64,000 nt of DNA. Source: an uncultured Collinsella sp. Its GTDB lineage: Bacteria > Actinomycetota > Coriobacteriia > Coriobacteriales > Coriobacteriaceae. Made by a program: the position numbers and the translations under genes. Within the stretch, counting starts at the first letter, position 1. Each line of letters begins with the position of its first letter. The stretch is taken from contig CAKUHA010000003.1 of assembly GCA_934655755.1 (NCBI GenBank), positions 62,001 through 126,000 on the forward strand, written 5' to 3'. A model generated the notes under the pieces. The model searched no databases. It was not told the DNA's origin and was given only the letters and a program-made list of their open reading frames with translations. This document shows, piece after piece, positions 42,979-51,243 of the stretch.

Positions 42979-44232
42979 TTAATCGTTAAAGCGGGATTGG
43001 CGGCCGAAGGTTAGGGCTGCGTCGCCGAATTTGTCTCGGACGGCGTCGATGGCGACGGAGAGATCTCGGCGGTCGCTCGACTGGGCTCCGCGGTCATCGA
43101 CTTCGCAGAACAGGTCGGTTTGGATACCGCCTTGGTGGTTGAAGTCACTCATGCCGATGCCGGCCAGGCGCACGTGCATGCCTTCCTGCCAGATGTTATC
43201 GAGCAGCTCGAGCGCTACGGCCACAAAGATGTTCTCGTCATCGGTGGGGTGGGGAAGCCTGCGCTGTGCCGTGCGCCCGCTGCCGTAAGAGTATTTGAGC
43301 TTGAGCGTTACGGTGCCACCTGTCAGTCCCTGACGGCGCAGACGGCGACCGACCGACTCGCCCAGCAGCGCGATCGCCGCTTCGATATCCCCGCGCTCGG
43401 TCAAATCCTTCGCAAAGGTGCGCTCATTGCTCACCGATTTGACCTCGCGCTCCTCGTCCAGGCTCGTGACCTCGGAAATCTCGAGACCCAACGCACGTTG
43501 GCGCATGCGCTCGCCGTTTACGCCAAAAATCGAGGCCAGCGTGGACTCCGGAGCACGTGACAGCTCGCCCAGCGTATAGATTCGCATGCGGCGCAGCCGC
43601 TCCTCGGCCGAGCGCCCGATACCGCTCATCGCAGACACCGGCAGCGCGGCCAAGAAGCGCTGCTCCGTGCCGGGGCGTACGATGGTCAGACCAAACGGTT
43701 TGTCGCGCTCGCTTGCGATCTTGGCAACTGTCTTGTTGCAGCCGACGCCAATGGAGCAGGTCACCCCCAGCGCCGCCACGCGGTCACTGATGCGCCGCGC
43801 CACCAGCAGCGGATCCTCGGGCGCAAAGCGGCCCGGCGTGATATCGATAAAGGCCTCGTCGATGGACACGCGCTCCACACGCGGCGTCTCATCGGCAAGA
43901 ATCGCCATGACCTGCGCGCTCACCTCGCGGTAGCGATCGAAGTGCCCGTGCGTCCAAATGGCTTGCGGGCACAAGCGCCGCGCCTCGGCCGAGGCCATGG
44001 CGGAATGCACGCCAAAACGACGCGCCTCATACGAACATGTGGACACGACGCCGCGTGATTCGGCATCGCCGCCCACAATGAGCGGCTTTCCGCGCCACTC
44101 GGGGTGGTCGAGCATCTCCACGCTTGCAAAAAACGCATCGAGGTCCATCAGGCCCACCGCCGGACCCGTCCAGGGCGGCGGCGTGACGCCCGCAGCATCC
44201 TCATAACCGTATGTATGTTCGCGTCTTTCCAT
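42979..44232 (-). CDS. dinB: DNA polymerase IV
   Basis: This 417-residue Y-family translesion polymerase has VGLMDLDAFFASVEML (first catalytic Asp), STCSYEARRFGVHSAM, VERVSIDEAFIDIT (catalytic Asp-Glu) and CSIGVGCNKTVAKIAS. Little-finger domain and C-terminal part follow. It carries the first 30 residues in front of the polymerase core. No LexA-like palindrome is evident upstream. TATACT ends six bases before the ATG, so the mRNA may have almost no 5' leader. No ribosome-binding site is visible. Confidence 0.95.
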   Translation of the reverse strand: MERREHTYGYEDAAGVTPPPWTGPAVGLMDLDAFFASVEMLDHPEWRGKPLIVGGDAESRGVVSTCSYEARRFGVHSAMASAEARRLCPQAIWTHGHFDRYREVSAQVMAILADETPRVERVSIDEAFIDITPGRFAPEDPLLVARRISDRVAALGVTCSIGVGCNKTVAKIASERDKPFGLTIVRPGTEQRFLAALPVSAMSGIGRSAEERLRRMRIYTLGELSRAPESTLASIFGVNGERMRQRALGLEISEVTSLDEEREVKSVSNERTFAKDLTERGDIEAAIALLGESVGRRLRRQGLTGGTVTLKLKYSYGSGRTAQRRLPHPTDDENIFVAVALELLDNIWQEGMHVRLAGIGMSDFNHQGGIQTDLFCEVDDRGAQSSDRRDLSVAIDAVRDKFGDAALTFGRQSRFND

Positions 44233-44238
44233 GTCATG

Positions 44239-44244
44239 AGTATA
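44239..44244 (-). promoter_or_regulatory. Candidate -10 of dinB (leaderless configuration)
   Basis: TATACT on the minus strand is followed by six bases and then the dinB ATG, so the start of transcription would coincide with the start codon. The -35 is poor. Confidence 0.45.
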
Positions 44245-44276
44245 CCGCGCAGCTCATGTGGGGTGCGTGTATGTGC

Positions 44277-44304
44277 TTGCAAATCCCGAATTCTTGTCTA
44301 AGAT
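44277..44304 (+). promoter_or_regulatory. Upstream candidate promoter of the rpsP operon
   Basis: -35 TTGCAA (44277-44282), 16-bp spacer and -10 TAAGAT (44299-44304). Confidence 0.45.
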
Positions 44305-44348
44305 ATGGATTTGCCCTCGACTACACCGAAGAAGTTGGTCTCACGGAC

Positions 44349-44377
44349 TTCACCTGCCCGCGTCGATGGCGTATTAT
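44349..44377 (+). promoter_or_regulatory. Proximal candidate promoter of the rpsP operon
   Basis: -35 TTCACC (44349-44354), 17-bp spacer and -10 TATTAT (44372-44377), giving a leader of about 50 nt with a GCAGC/GCTGC mini-hairpin before the SD. Confidence 0.55.
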
Positions 44378-44433
44378 GTTCAACTGTTTGTTTGTAGTTG
44401 CAGCCTAAAGCTGCTTGGTTGGAGGAGTTTCCT

Positions 44434-44775
44434 TTGGCAGTCAAGATTCGCCTTGCTCGTCACGGCGCTAAGAAGCGTCCGTACTACCGTGTCGTCGTCG
44501 CCGATTCCCGCGCCCCGCGTGACGGTCGTATCATCGAGGAGGTTGGCCGCTACAACCCGATGACCGCCCCCAAGACCATCAACCTCGACCTCGAGAAGAT
44601 TGCCGACTGGCAGTCCAAGGGCGCTCAGCTCACCGACGCCGTCGCCGCTCTGGTCAAGGCCGCCAACGAGGGCGAGAAGACCGAGACCGTCGTCAAGAAG
44701 TCCAAGAAGCAGCTCGCCAAAGAGGCCGAGGCCGCTAAGGCTGCCGCTGAGGCCGCTGAGGGCGCCGAGGAGTAA
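44434..44775 (+). CDS. rpsP: 30S ribosomal protein S16
   Basis: TTG 44434, six bases after GGAGGAG, gives the canonical start (initiator Met)[19 protein letters not shown]. The earlier in-frame ATG at 44398 adds 12 residues upstream of the SD and is rejected. The core ends near residue 80; the remaining ~30 residues are Lys/Ala/Glu-rich. It is the first gene of the rpsP-khpA-rimM-trmD-lepB operon. Confidence 0.97.
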   Translation: MAVKIRLARHGAKKRPYYRVVVADSRAPRDGRIIEEVGRYNPMTAPKTINLDLEKIADWQSKGAQLTDAVAALVKAANEGEKTETVVKKSKKQLAKEAEAAKAAAEAAEGAEE

Positions 44776-44778
44776 ATC

Positions 44779-45063
44779 GTGCCTGAGGTTGACGCTGCAC
44801 AGCTCGAGGGTGAGGCAATGCTCTCAGATCGCATCGCCGATCTCGTCGAATATCTCGTTGTTCAGATCGTCGACGACCCGGATTCCGTGAGCCTTGAGGT
44901 CATCGATGGTGACGACGCCTCTACGATTGAGGTTTCGGTTGCCGAGGATGACGTCGCTAAGGTCATCGGCCGTCGTGGCCGTACCATCAAGGCCATTCGC
45001 ACGCTCGCCCGTGCACTGGCCGCTCGCCTCGACACCGCTGTCGAGGTAGAGGTTCTGGGCTAG
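44779..45063 (+). CDS. khpA: KH-domain RNA-binding protein KhpA
   Basis: This small single-KH protein is usually encoded between rpsP and rimM. The core is DRIADLVEYLVVQIVDDPDSV and AKVIGRRGRTIKAIRTLA, with the GRRG loop (GxxG) that grips single-stranded RNA. GTG 44779 follows GAGGAG and gives 94 residues. ATG 44818, after GAGGGTGAGG, would give the more usual 81-residue form; both have acceptable SDs. In other Gram-positives KhpA partners KhpB in sRNA binding and in the control of cell elongation. Confidence 0.92.
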   Translation: MPEVDAAQLEGEAMLSDRIADLVEYLVVQIVDDPDSVSLEVIDGDDASTIEVSVAEDDVAKVIGRRGRTIKAIRTLARALAARLDTAVEVEVLG

Positions 45064-45067
45064 GACC

Positions 45068-45589
45068 TTGAGGTCCCAGTACAAAAACATCGCCCGTGTG
45101 GTCAAGCCGCACGGAAGGAAGGGGGAGGTCCTCGCGCAGCCGCTGCGGGGGCTTCCTTCTGTATTGACGCCGGGTATGCGCGTCGCCCTTACGCCGCCCG
45201 CGCTCAAGCGTGACCGTTTTTGCACGGTCATGTCCGTTACCGATACGGGCGATGGCGATCTGGTCTCGTTTGAGGGCATTGACGACTTGACGGCCGCCGA
45301 GGGCATCACCGGTTGCTATGTTCTGGCTAACCGTGATGACTTTGAGCTCGATTCGCTCGACGCCGCCTATGCCGACCTGATGGGTCGCGAGGTGGTCGAC
45401 GAGCGCTTTGGCTCGCTCGGCTCGATCGTCGAGATCATGTCGACGCCCGCCAACGATGTTTGGGTTGTCGAGGGCGATCGGTACGGCGAGGTGCTGATTC
45501 CCGTGATCGAGCAGGTCGTGCTCGATCTTCCCGACACAGGAACAATTTCCGTCCACGTTATGGACGGCTTGATCGATATGGACAAGTAG
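45068..45589 (+). CDS. rimM: Ribosome maturation factor RimM
   Basis: This factor binds S19 and assists 30S head assembly. The 173 residues show IARVVKPHGRKGEVLAQPL (N-terminal RimM block), the LEGIDD-like VSFEGIDDLTAAEGITG region, and the PRC-barrel part with NDVWVVEGDRYGEVLIPVIE and IEQVVLDLPDTGTISV. It uses a TTG start only 4 nt after khpA, the SD overlapping the khpA stop. Position before trmD is standard. Confidence 0.94.
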   Translation: MRSQYKNIARVVKPHGRKGEVLAQPLRGLPSVLTPGMRVALTPPALKRDRFCTVMSVTDTGDGDLVSFEGIDDLTAAEGITGCYVLANRDDFELDSLDAAYADLMGREVVDERFGSLGSIVEIMSTPANDVWVVEGDRYGEVLIPVIEQVVLDLPDTGTISVHVMDGLIDMDK

Positions 45590-45599
45590 GGAGGACAAC

Positions 45600-46358
45600 A
45601 TGCTGATTGAGACCCTTTCGGTCTTTCCCGAGATGTTTGAGCCCGTTATGTCCACGTCGATCTTGGGCCGTGCCCGCAAGGCCGGCCTTTTTGATTTTAA
45701 GGCGTATAACCTGCGCGACTGGACGCACGACCGCCATCGCACCGTCGATGACGAGCCGTACGGCGGCGGGCAGGGCATGCTCATGAAGGTCGAGCCTATT
45801 GCCGAGGCCATCGAGGCTATTAGCTCCGAGGGCCCCAAGCCCACCGTGGTGTTTTTTACCCCCTGTGGCGAGCCCTTTACGCAGCATGTGGCCGAGCGCC
45901 TGCTCAAAAGCGAGCGTCTGCTGTTTGTGTGCAGCCGCTACGAAGGCGTCGACGAGCGCGCGTATGCATATGCCGACGAGCGTCTGTCGATCGGCGACTA
46001 CGTGCTTACGGGTGGCGAGCTACCCGCCATGGTCGTTGCCGATGCCGTCGTGCGCCTCATTCCCGGCGCCCTGGGCGATGAGATGAGCAACGTGGACGAG
46101 TCGTTCTCGACCGCAGAGGACGGAGGCCTGCTCGAGTACGCGCAGTACACGCGTCCTGCCGAGTTTAACGGTGAGGGCGTGCCTCCGGTGCTCGTGAGCG
46201 GCGACCACGCCAAGGTCGATGCTTGGCGTCGCAAGAACGCCATCGAGCGTACCTGTCGTTGGCGTCCCGATCTGATCGAGACGGCACGGCTCACGCCCGA
46301 GGAGCGCGCGTACGCTCAGGATATCCTGGACGCTTCGTATTCGCAGAGCGAGGAGTGA
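45600..46358 (+). CDS. trmD: tRNA (guanine-N1)-methyltransferase TrmD
   Basis: This SPOUT methylase makes m1G37 in tRNAs reading CNN codons. The 252 residues include LSVFPEMFEPVMSTSILGRA, RTVDDEPYGGGQGMLMKVEP, LLFVCSRYEGVDERA and SIGDYVLTGGELPAMV, which form the trefoil-knot SAM site. A GGGAGG SD lies upstream of ATG 45600. lepB starts 2 nt after its stop. In many genomes rplS follows trmD directly; here rplS lies 8 kb away. Confidence 0.97.
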   Translation: MLIETLSVFPEMFEPVMSTSILGRARKAGLFDFKAYNLRDWTHDRHRTVDDEPYGGGQGMLMKVEPIAEAIEAISSEGPKPTVVFFTPCGEPFTQHVAERLLKSERLLFVCSRYEGVDERAYAYADERLSIGDYVLTGGELPAMVVADAVVRLIPGALGDEMSNVDESFSTAEDGGLLEYAQYTRPAEFNGEGVPPVLVSGDHAKVDAWRRKNAIERTCRWRPDLIETARLTPEERAYAQDILDASYSQSEE

Positions 46359-46360
46359 GT

Positions 46361-46924
46361 ATGGTTTCATCGCAGCATTCCGCGCTGAGGAGCGCTTTCG
46401 AGTGGATCGCGGTCGTCGCAATCGCGCTCGCCGCCACCTTCCTGATCCGCACGTTTGTGATCGAGCCCTTTGTGGTGCCCACCGGCTCCATGGAGTCCAC
46501 GATCGAGATTGGCGATCAGATTCTGGCGCAAAAGGTGACGCTTGAGCTTGGGCAGCCTGTCAGCCAAGGCGACATCGTGGTGTTCCACAACCCCGACGCC
46601 ACGTCCGAGCATGATGTGCTGGTAAAGCGCGTTATCGCCACGGCCGGCCAGACGGTTGACCTCCAGGATGGCAAGGTCGTTGTCGACGGCCAGGCGCTCG
46701 ACGAGGACTATACGACTGGCATGAGCTGGCCGCTTTCGGTCCAGGCGCCCTCCGCCCAGGTGAGTTATCCCTACACCGTCCCCGACGATTGTGTGTGGGT
46801 GATGGGCGACAACCGCGAGAACTCAGCCGACTCCCGCTACTTTGGCCCGGTCGACCGCTCCGATCTGATTGCCGTGGCACTTGTGCGCTACTGGCCGCTC
46901 AACCGCATCGGCGCTATCGACTAA
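46361..46924 (+). CDS. lepB: Signal peptidase I
   Basis: This membrane serine protease cleaves signal peptides outside the cytoplasmic membrane. ATG 46361 gives 187 residues: a short cytoplasmic N-terminus, one membrane helix (WIAVVAIALAATFLIRTFVI, about 15-34), the catalytic Ser43 in VPTGSMEST, the general-base Lys89 in VLVKRVIATAGQ, and VMGDNRENSADSRYFGPV (box E). This is the single-helix type common in Gram-positives. The longer frame upstream (46,223) overlaps trmD and is a shadow. Confidence 0.96.
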   Translation: MVSSQHSALRSAFEWIAVVAIALAATFLIRTFVIEPFVVPTGSMESTIEIGDQILAQKVTLELGQPVSQGDIVVFHNPDATSEHDVLVKRVIATAGQTVDLQDGKVVVDGQALDEDYTTGMSWPLSVQAPSAQVSYPYTVPDDCVWVMGDNRENSADSRYFGPVDRSDLIAVALVRYWPLNRIGAID

Positions 46925-46983
46925 AAACCGCTATAGTACAGTACCTAACCGTGTAATCGTTTCGACGAGGGGATATTAGAGGC

Positions 46984-47895
46984 ATGAACGCTTCACCGCT
47001 TTCCTTCCAAGACATCATCCTGCGCCTCCAGCAGTACTGGGGCGAGCAGGGCTGCGTCATTATGCAGCCCTATGACTCCGAGGTCGGTGCCGGTACCTTC
47101 CATACCGCGACCACGCTGCGCTCGCTCGGTCCCGCCGAGTGGCGCACCTGCTATGCGCAGCCCTGCCGCCGTCCTGCCGACGGCCGCTACGGCGAGAACC
47201 CCAACCGCATGCAGCACTACTATCAGTTCCAGGTGCTCATCAAGCCCTCGCCGGTCAACGCCCAGGAGCTTTACTTGGGTTCGCTGGCCGCCATCGGCCT
47301 GGACCCCAACGACCATGACGTCCGTTTTGTCGAGGACGACTGGGAGAGCCCGACGCTCGGTGCTTGGGGCCTTGGCTGGGAGGTCTGGCTCAACGGCATG
47401 GAGGTCACGCAGTTCACGTACTTCCAGCAGGTGGGCGGCATCGAGGTCGACCCCGTGCCCGTCGAGATCACCTACGGTCTGGAGCGTATCGCCATGTACG
47501 CCCAGGGCGTTAACTCCGTCTACGACTTGGTGTGGAGCTACCTGCCCGACGGTACGCCCATGACCTACGGTGACGTGTTCCTGGAGAACGAGCGCGAGTT
47601 CAGCGCCTACAACTTTGAGGTCGCCAACGTCGAGATGATGCGTCAGAAGTTTGACGACTACGAGGCCGAGTGCCACTCCTGCCTTGAGCGCAAGCTGCCG
47701 CTGCCGGCATACGACTGCGTTATGAAGTGCAGCCATGCCTTCAACCTGCTCGATGCCCGCGGTGCACTGTCTGCAGTCGAGCGCGCCAACTACATCCTGC
47801 GCGTCCGCGCCGTCGCCAAGGCGTGCTGCGAGGCCTACATGGCCGAGGTCGCCGGAATCAACGAGAATGCCGACCAGGAAGGCGAGGTGGCGTAA
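46984..47895 (+). CDS. glyQ: Glycine-tRNA ligase alpha subunit
   Basis: This is the catalytic subunit of the bacterial-type alpha2-beta2 GlyRS. The 303 residues begin [20 protein letters not shown] and include [39 protein letters not shown], the FQVLIKPSP block and [20 protein letters not shown]. The beta-subunit gene starts 3 nt downstream. Only 59 bases separate it from lepB, too short for a T-box. Many other actinobacteria use the single-chain GlyRS instead, so this form is informative for classification. Confidence 0.97.
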   Translation: MNASPLSFQDIILRLQQYWGEQGCVIMQPYDSEVGAGTFHTATTLRSLGPAEWRTCYAQPCRRPADGRYGENPNRMQHYYQFQVLIKPSPVNAQELYLGSLAAIGLDPNDHDVRFVEDDWESPTLGAWGLGWEVWLNGMEVTQFTYFQQVGGIEVDPVPVEITYGLERIAMYAQGVNSVYDLVWSYLPDGTPMTYGDVFLENEREFSAYNFEVANVEMMRQKFDDYEAECHSCLERKLPLPAYDCVMKCSHAFNLLDARGALSAVERANYILRVRAVAKACCEAYMAEVAGINENADQEGEVA

Positions 47896-47898
47896 GCC

Positions 47899-49995
47899 AT
47901 GGCAGACGCTAAGGATTTCCTGTTTGAGATCGGTACGGAGGAAATGCCCTCCGCGCCGCTGAACAATGCCGTCAAGCAGCTTGGTACCATGATTGCCAAG
48001 GGTCTCGACGAGGCCGGTCTGGCCCACGGCGAGGTCCGCGTGATCTCGAGCCCGCGTCGTCTGGCTGCGCTCGTTGCCGATGTCGCCACCGCGACCGATG
48101 AGGTCCACGAGGTCAAGCGTGGCCCCGCGGCCAACATCGCCTTCGACGCCGACGGTAACGCCACCAAGGCCGCCCAGGGCTTTGCCCGCAAGTGCGGCGT
48201 GGCTGCCGAGGACCTGGTCCGTCGCGAGGACACCGACGGTCGCGAGTACGTTTTTGCCGAGAAGAACATTCCTTCCGCCCCGGCCACCCCGATCCTGACG
48301 GCCCTGTGCGAGAAGACCATCGCCGGCCTGCAGTGGCCCAACTACCGCTCTCAGCGCTGGGGTCACGAGCACGCCACGTTCGTGCGTCCGGTCCGCTGGA
48401 TCTGCTGCCTTCTGGGCGAGGACGTCGTGCCCGTGTCGTTTGCCGACGTGACGAGCGGCAACACCACGCGCGGCCATCGCGTCCTGGGCCCCGGTGACCA
48501 CGTGGTCGCCAGCCCCGCCGTCTACGAGCAGGTGCTCGAGGACGCCGGCGTGCTTTCCGCCGAGCGCCGTCGCGAGGCCATCCTCGCCGGCATCGCCGAG
48601 GTCGAGGCTGCCCGTCCCGGTTGCCACGTCGACACGCCCAAGAAGGTCTTCGAGGAGGTCATCAACCTCTGCGAGTGGCCGACGGTCCTCGTCGGAACCT
48701 TCGACGAGGAGTTCCTCAAGGTTCCGCACGAGATCATCTGCGAGTCCATGCTCACCAACCAGCGCTACTTCCCGATTTATGACGGCGAGGGCAAGCTGAC
48801 GCGTGAGTTCGTGATCGTGTCCAACAGCAAGCCCGAGAACGCCGAGCGCGTGATTGATGGTAACGAGCGCGTCGTGCGCGCCCGCCTGGACGACGCCAAG
48901 TTCTTCTACGAGGAGGATCTGAAGATCTCCCTCGACGAGTTCCGTGAGCGTCTGGCCAAGGTCGCCTTCCAGGAGAAGCTCGGCAGCGTGCTCGCCAAGT
49001 CCGAGCGCATTGAGCAGCTCGCGCTTGCCATTGCCCGCGAGGCCCATCTCGGTGCTCACCTGGCCGCCGATGCCGGCCGCGCCGCGCATCTGTGCAAGGC
49101 CGACCTGGTTTCCAACGCCGTCGTCGAGTTCACGAGCCAGCAGGGCGTGATGGGCGGCTACTACGCCACCGCGATGGGGGAGAACGACGAGGTCGCCCAC
49201 GCCATCCGCGATCACTATCGTCCCCGCTTTGCCGGCGACGAGCTGCCCGAGGGCACCGCTGGCTGCATCGTGGCCTGCGCCGACAAACTCGATACCATCG
49301 CCGGTATCTTTGCCATCGGCGAGCCCCCGACCGGCTCCTCCGACCCGTACGCGCTGCGCCGCGCCGCCATCGGCATCATCAACATCCTGCGCGATCGTCT
49401 GCCGATCGAACCCACGTCGCTCATCGACTTTGCCCTTGAGCTCTATACCGAGCAGGGCATTGCCTTTGACGCCGCCGAGGTCGCCCAGCAGGTTCGCGAC
49501 TTCTTCCATGGCCGTCTGGTGAGCATGGCCCGTGACGAGAAGATCCCGGCCGATACCGTTGCCGCCGTCTCCGCGGTGCACATCATCGCTCCGTCCGTCT
49601 TCTTCGCCCGCTGCGCCGCGCTCGACGAGGCCCGCAAGAACGATGCCGAGACCTTCGACAACCTGGCGACCGCCTATGCCCGTGCCGCGCATATCTCCAA
49701 GCCCGAGCTGGGCGCGGAGTATGACCGCAGCCTGATGGGCGAGGTCGAGCTTGCGCTTGCCGACGCCTCCGAGGCCGCTCAGACCGCCGTCGACGCCGCT
49801 CTCGCCGCCGAGGATTACCCGGCCGCGTTTGCCGCCCTGGCAGCCCTGCGCGCGCCCATTGACCGTTTCTTCGATGAGGTCATGGTCATGGACAAGGACG
49901 AGCAGCTCCGCGATAATCGCCTTAAGCTGCTCAACCGCTTCGAGGCCGTTTTCTCCGGCATCGCCAACATCGGTGAGCTTGCCCGCAAAAAGTAA
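47899..49995 (+). CDS. glyS: Glycine-tRNA ligase beta subunit
   Basis: The 698-residue beta subunit contacts tRNA-Gly and is required for activity with GlyQ. It starts FLFEIGTEEMPSAPLNNA, with GHRVLGPGDHVV, LTNQRYFPIYDGEGKL and the HD-like/anticodon-binding C-terminal part (DPYALRRAAIGIINIL; FFDEVMVMDKDEQLRDNRL). Domain set and length are normal. The long minus-strand frame across it is a GC-rich shadow. Confidence 0.97.
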   Translation: MADAKDFLFEIGTEEMPSAPLNNAVKQLGTMIAKGLDEAGLAHGEVRVISSPRRLAALVADVATATDEVHEVKRGPAANIAFDADGNATKAAQGFARKCGVAAEDLVRREDTDGREYVFAEKNIPSAPATPILTALCEKTIAGLQWPNYRSQRWGHEHATFVRPVRWICCLLGEDVVPVSFADVTSGNTTRGHRVLGPGDHVVASPAVYEQVLEDAGVLSAERRREAILAGIAEVEAARPGCHVDTPKKVFEEVINLCEWPTVLVGTFDEEFLKVPHEIICESMLTNQRYFPIYDGEGKLTREFVIVSNSKPENAERVIDGNERVVRARLDDAKFFYEEDLKISLDEFRERLAKVAFQEKLGSVLAKSERIEQLALAIAREAHLGAHLAADAGRAAHLCKADLVSNAVVEFTSQQGVMGGYYATAMGENDEVAHAIRDHYRPRFAGDELPEGTAGCIVACADKLDTIAGIFAIGEPPTGSSDPYALRRAAIGIINILRDRLPIEPTSLIDFALELYTEQGIAFDAAEVAQQVRDFFHGRLVSMARDEKIPADTVAAVSAVHIIAPSVFFARCAALDEARKNDAETFDNLATAYARAAHISKPELGAEYDRSLMGEVELALADASEAAQTAVDAALAAEDYPAAFAALAALRAPIDRFFDEVMVMDKDEQLRDNRLKLLNRFEAVFSGIANIGELARKK

Positions 49996-50029
49996 GCTAG
50001 CCTGCGCGTAAGCGCAAAAGGAGCCCTGC

Positions 50030-50905
50030 ATGGATTGCCCGGTCACCGCTCGTCCCACCGTCATCGTTATCTCCGACTCGCTCGGAGATACCGCTTGCGA
50101 GGTGGTGCTTGCGGCGTCCGGGCAATTTGATGAAGGGGCTTTTCGTGTATTGCGCCTGCCCAAGGTGACATCGGTGGAACAGGTCGAGGCGTTTGTCGGT
50201 CCGCGCGTGGATGCCGACCATCGCGATATCGCCGTGTTCCACACGATCGTCGATCCGGCGCTTCGTGCCCGCGTGCTCGACTACTTGGGCATGCTGCATA
50301 TTCGTTCGGTCGATTTGATCGGGCCGACGCTCGCCGTGCTATCGTCGCTTATCGGTGTTGCGCCCAAGGGCGTGGCCGGCGTGATCCACAAGACCGATGA
50401 TCGCTACTTCCATCGTATCGAGGCCATGGAGTACTTTGTCGAGCACGATGACGGGCGCGGCTGCGACGATCTGTCTGGCGCCGATATCGTGCTGTTGGGC
50501 GTGTCGCGTACATCTAAGACGCCCTTGTCGATGTATCTGGCCTATCAGGGCTACAAGGTCGCCAACGTTCCGCTGGCACACGGCATGGAGCCGCCCAAGT
50601 CGATTTACGAGGTCGATCCGATGCGTCTGTTCGGTTTGATTTCGACCGTCGATGTGATTTCCGAGATTCGTGATAGCCGCCTGGGCGATGACTACGCTCG
50701 CGCCGTTGCCGGCTCCTACGCCGAGCCCGAGAGCGTGCGTAGCGAACTTGAGGAAGCCCGTGCGCTCATGAAGCGTCTGGGCTGTTTTGTGGTGCGCACC
50801 GACGGCAAGGCGATCGAGGAGAGCGCCTCCGAGATTATCGCCCATCTTGAACAGATCCAAGAAGCAAGGGCCCGTCGAGCCGCCCGCCGCGCCCAACAAC
50901 AGTAA
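50030..50905 (+). CDS. Pyruvate, phosphate dikinase regulatory protein (DUF299)
   Basis: This 291-residue bifunctional kinase/phosphorylase of the PDRP/PpsR family inactivates PPDK by ADP-dependent phosphorylation of an active-site Thr and reactivates it by phosphate-dependent dephosphorylation. Motifs are VIVISDSLGDTACEVV at the start, a P-loop-like VLLGVSRTSKTPLSMYLA and PLAHGMEPPKSIYEVDP. ppdK lies 338 bp downstream on the same strand, a pairing that explains which dikinase it regulates. Confidence 0.94.
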   Translation: MDCPVTARPTVIVISDSLGDTACEVVLAASGQFDEGAFRVLRLPKVTSVEQVEAFVGPRVDADHRDIAVFHTIVDPALRARVLDYLGMLHIRSVDLIGPTLAVLSSLIGVAPKGVAGVIHKTDDRYFHRIEAMEYFVEHDDGRGCDDLSGADIVLLGVSRTSKTPLSMYLAYQGYKVANVPLAHGMEPPKSIYEVDPMRLFGLISTVDVISEIRDSRLGDDYARAVAGSYAEPESVRSELEEARALMKRLGCFVVRTDGKAIEESASEIIAHLEQIQEARARRAARRAQQQ

Positions 50906-51243
50906 TCACTGAGCAGTCAATTTGGGACAAATACTTCTGATAGATTTGTCCTACCTGGCAATTGAGCATTTTCGCAACGTTCAATATCATATTTTATTGG
51001 CCTATTTGCTAAAGCGTTTTAGCAGTTTATACCGCTTTTGACCTGCAATTACGTTGTAGTGGTATCTTCATAAGGTAACCACCTTTACCTACCGTTTACC
51101 GTCAGTTTTAGCACGTTTACCAAACCGCGCATCCTCTGCTTAAGCTTGCCCAAAACCCGCCGTATAGTTCCCTCACGGCCTGCATCCGGCGGGTCGATTC
51201 GTTACCACGGTCGTGTGTGCGAACACATGGAAGGGGATGTATC
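50906..51243 (+). promoter_or_regulatory. Long ppdK upstream region with repeats
   Basis: These 338 AT-richer bases have no ORF. They contain a GGGACAAAT/ATTTGTCC palindrome (50918-50964), then two related 17-18-nt direct repeats starting GTTTTAGCA (51016-51033 and 51105-51121), and extra TTTACC steps between them. A possible -35 TTGACC (51038-51043) lies near the first copy. The layout looks like a regulated promoter for PPDK, with repeated binding sites. Confidence 0.6.
50918..50964. repeat. GGGACAAAT-type palindromic intergenic element
   Basis: The inner arms are 50925-50932 and 50944-50951, and the outer ends are CAATT/AATTG. It resembles the element at 11,584-11,616. Confidence 0.6.

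Noticed and set aside
46925..46983. Glycine T-box riboswitch before glyQ
   Set aside because: The gap is only 59 nt and lacks the T-box consensus and terminator/antiterminator.
46993..50244. 1,083-codon open frame on the minus strand across glyQ and glyS
   Set aside because: It mirrors two well-conserved synthetase genes; it is Gly/Val/Ala/Asp-rich shadow sequence caused by GC-rich codons, with no domain or SD.
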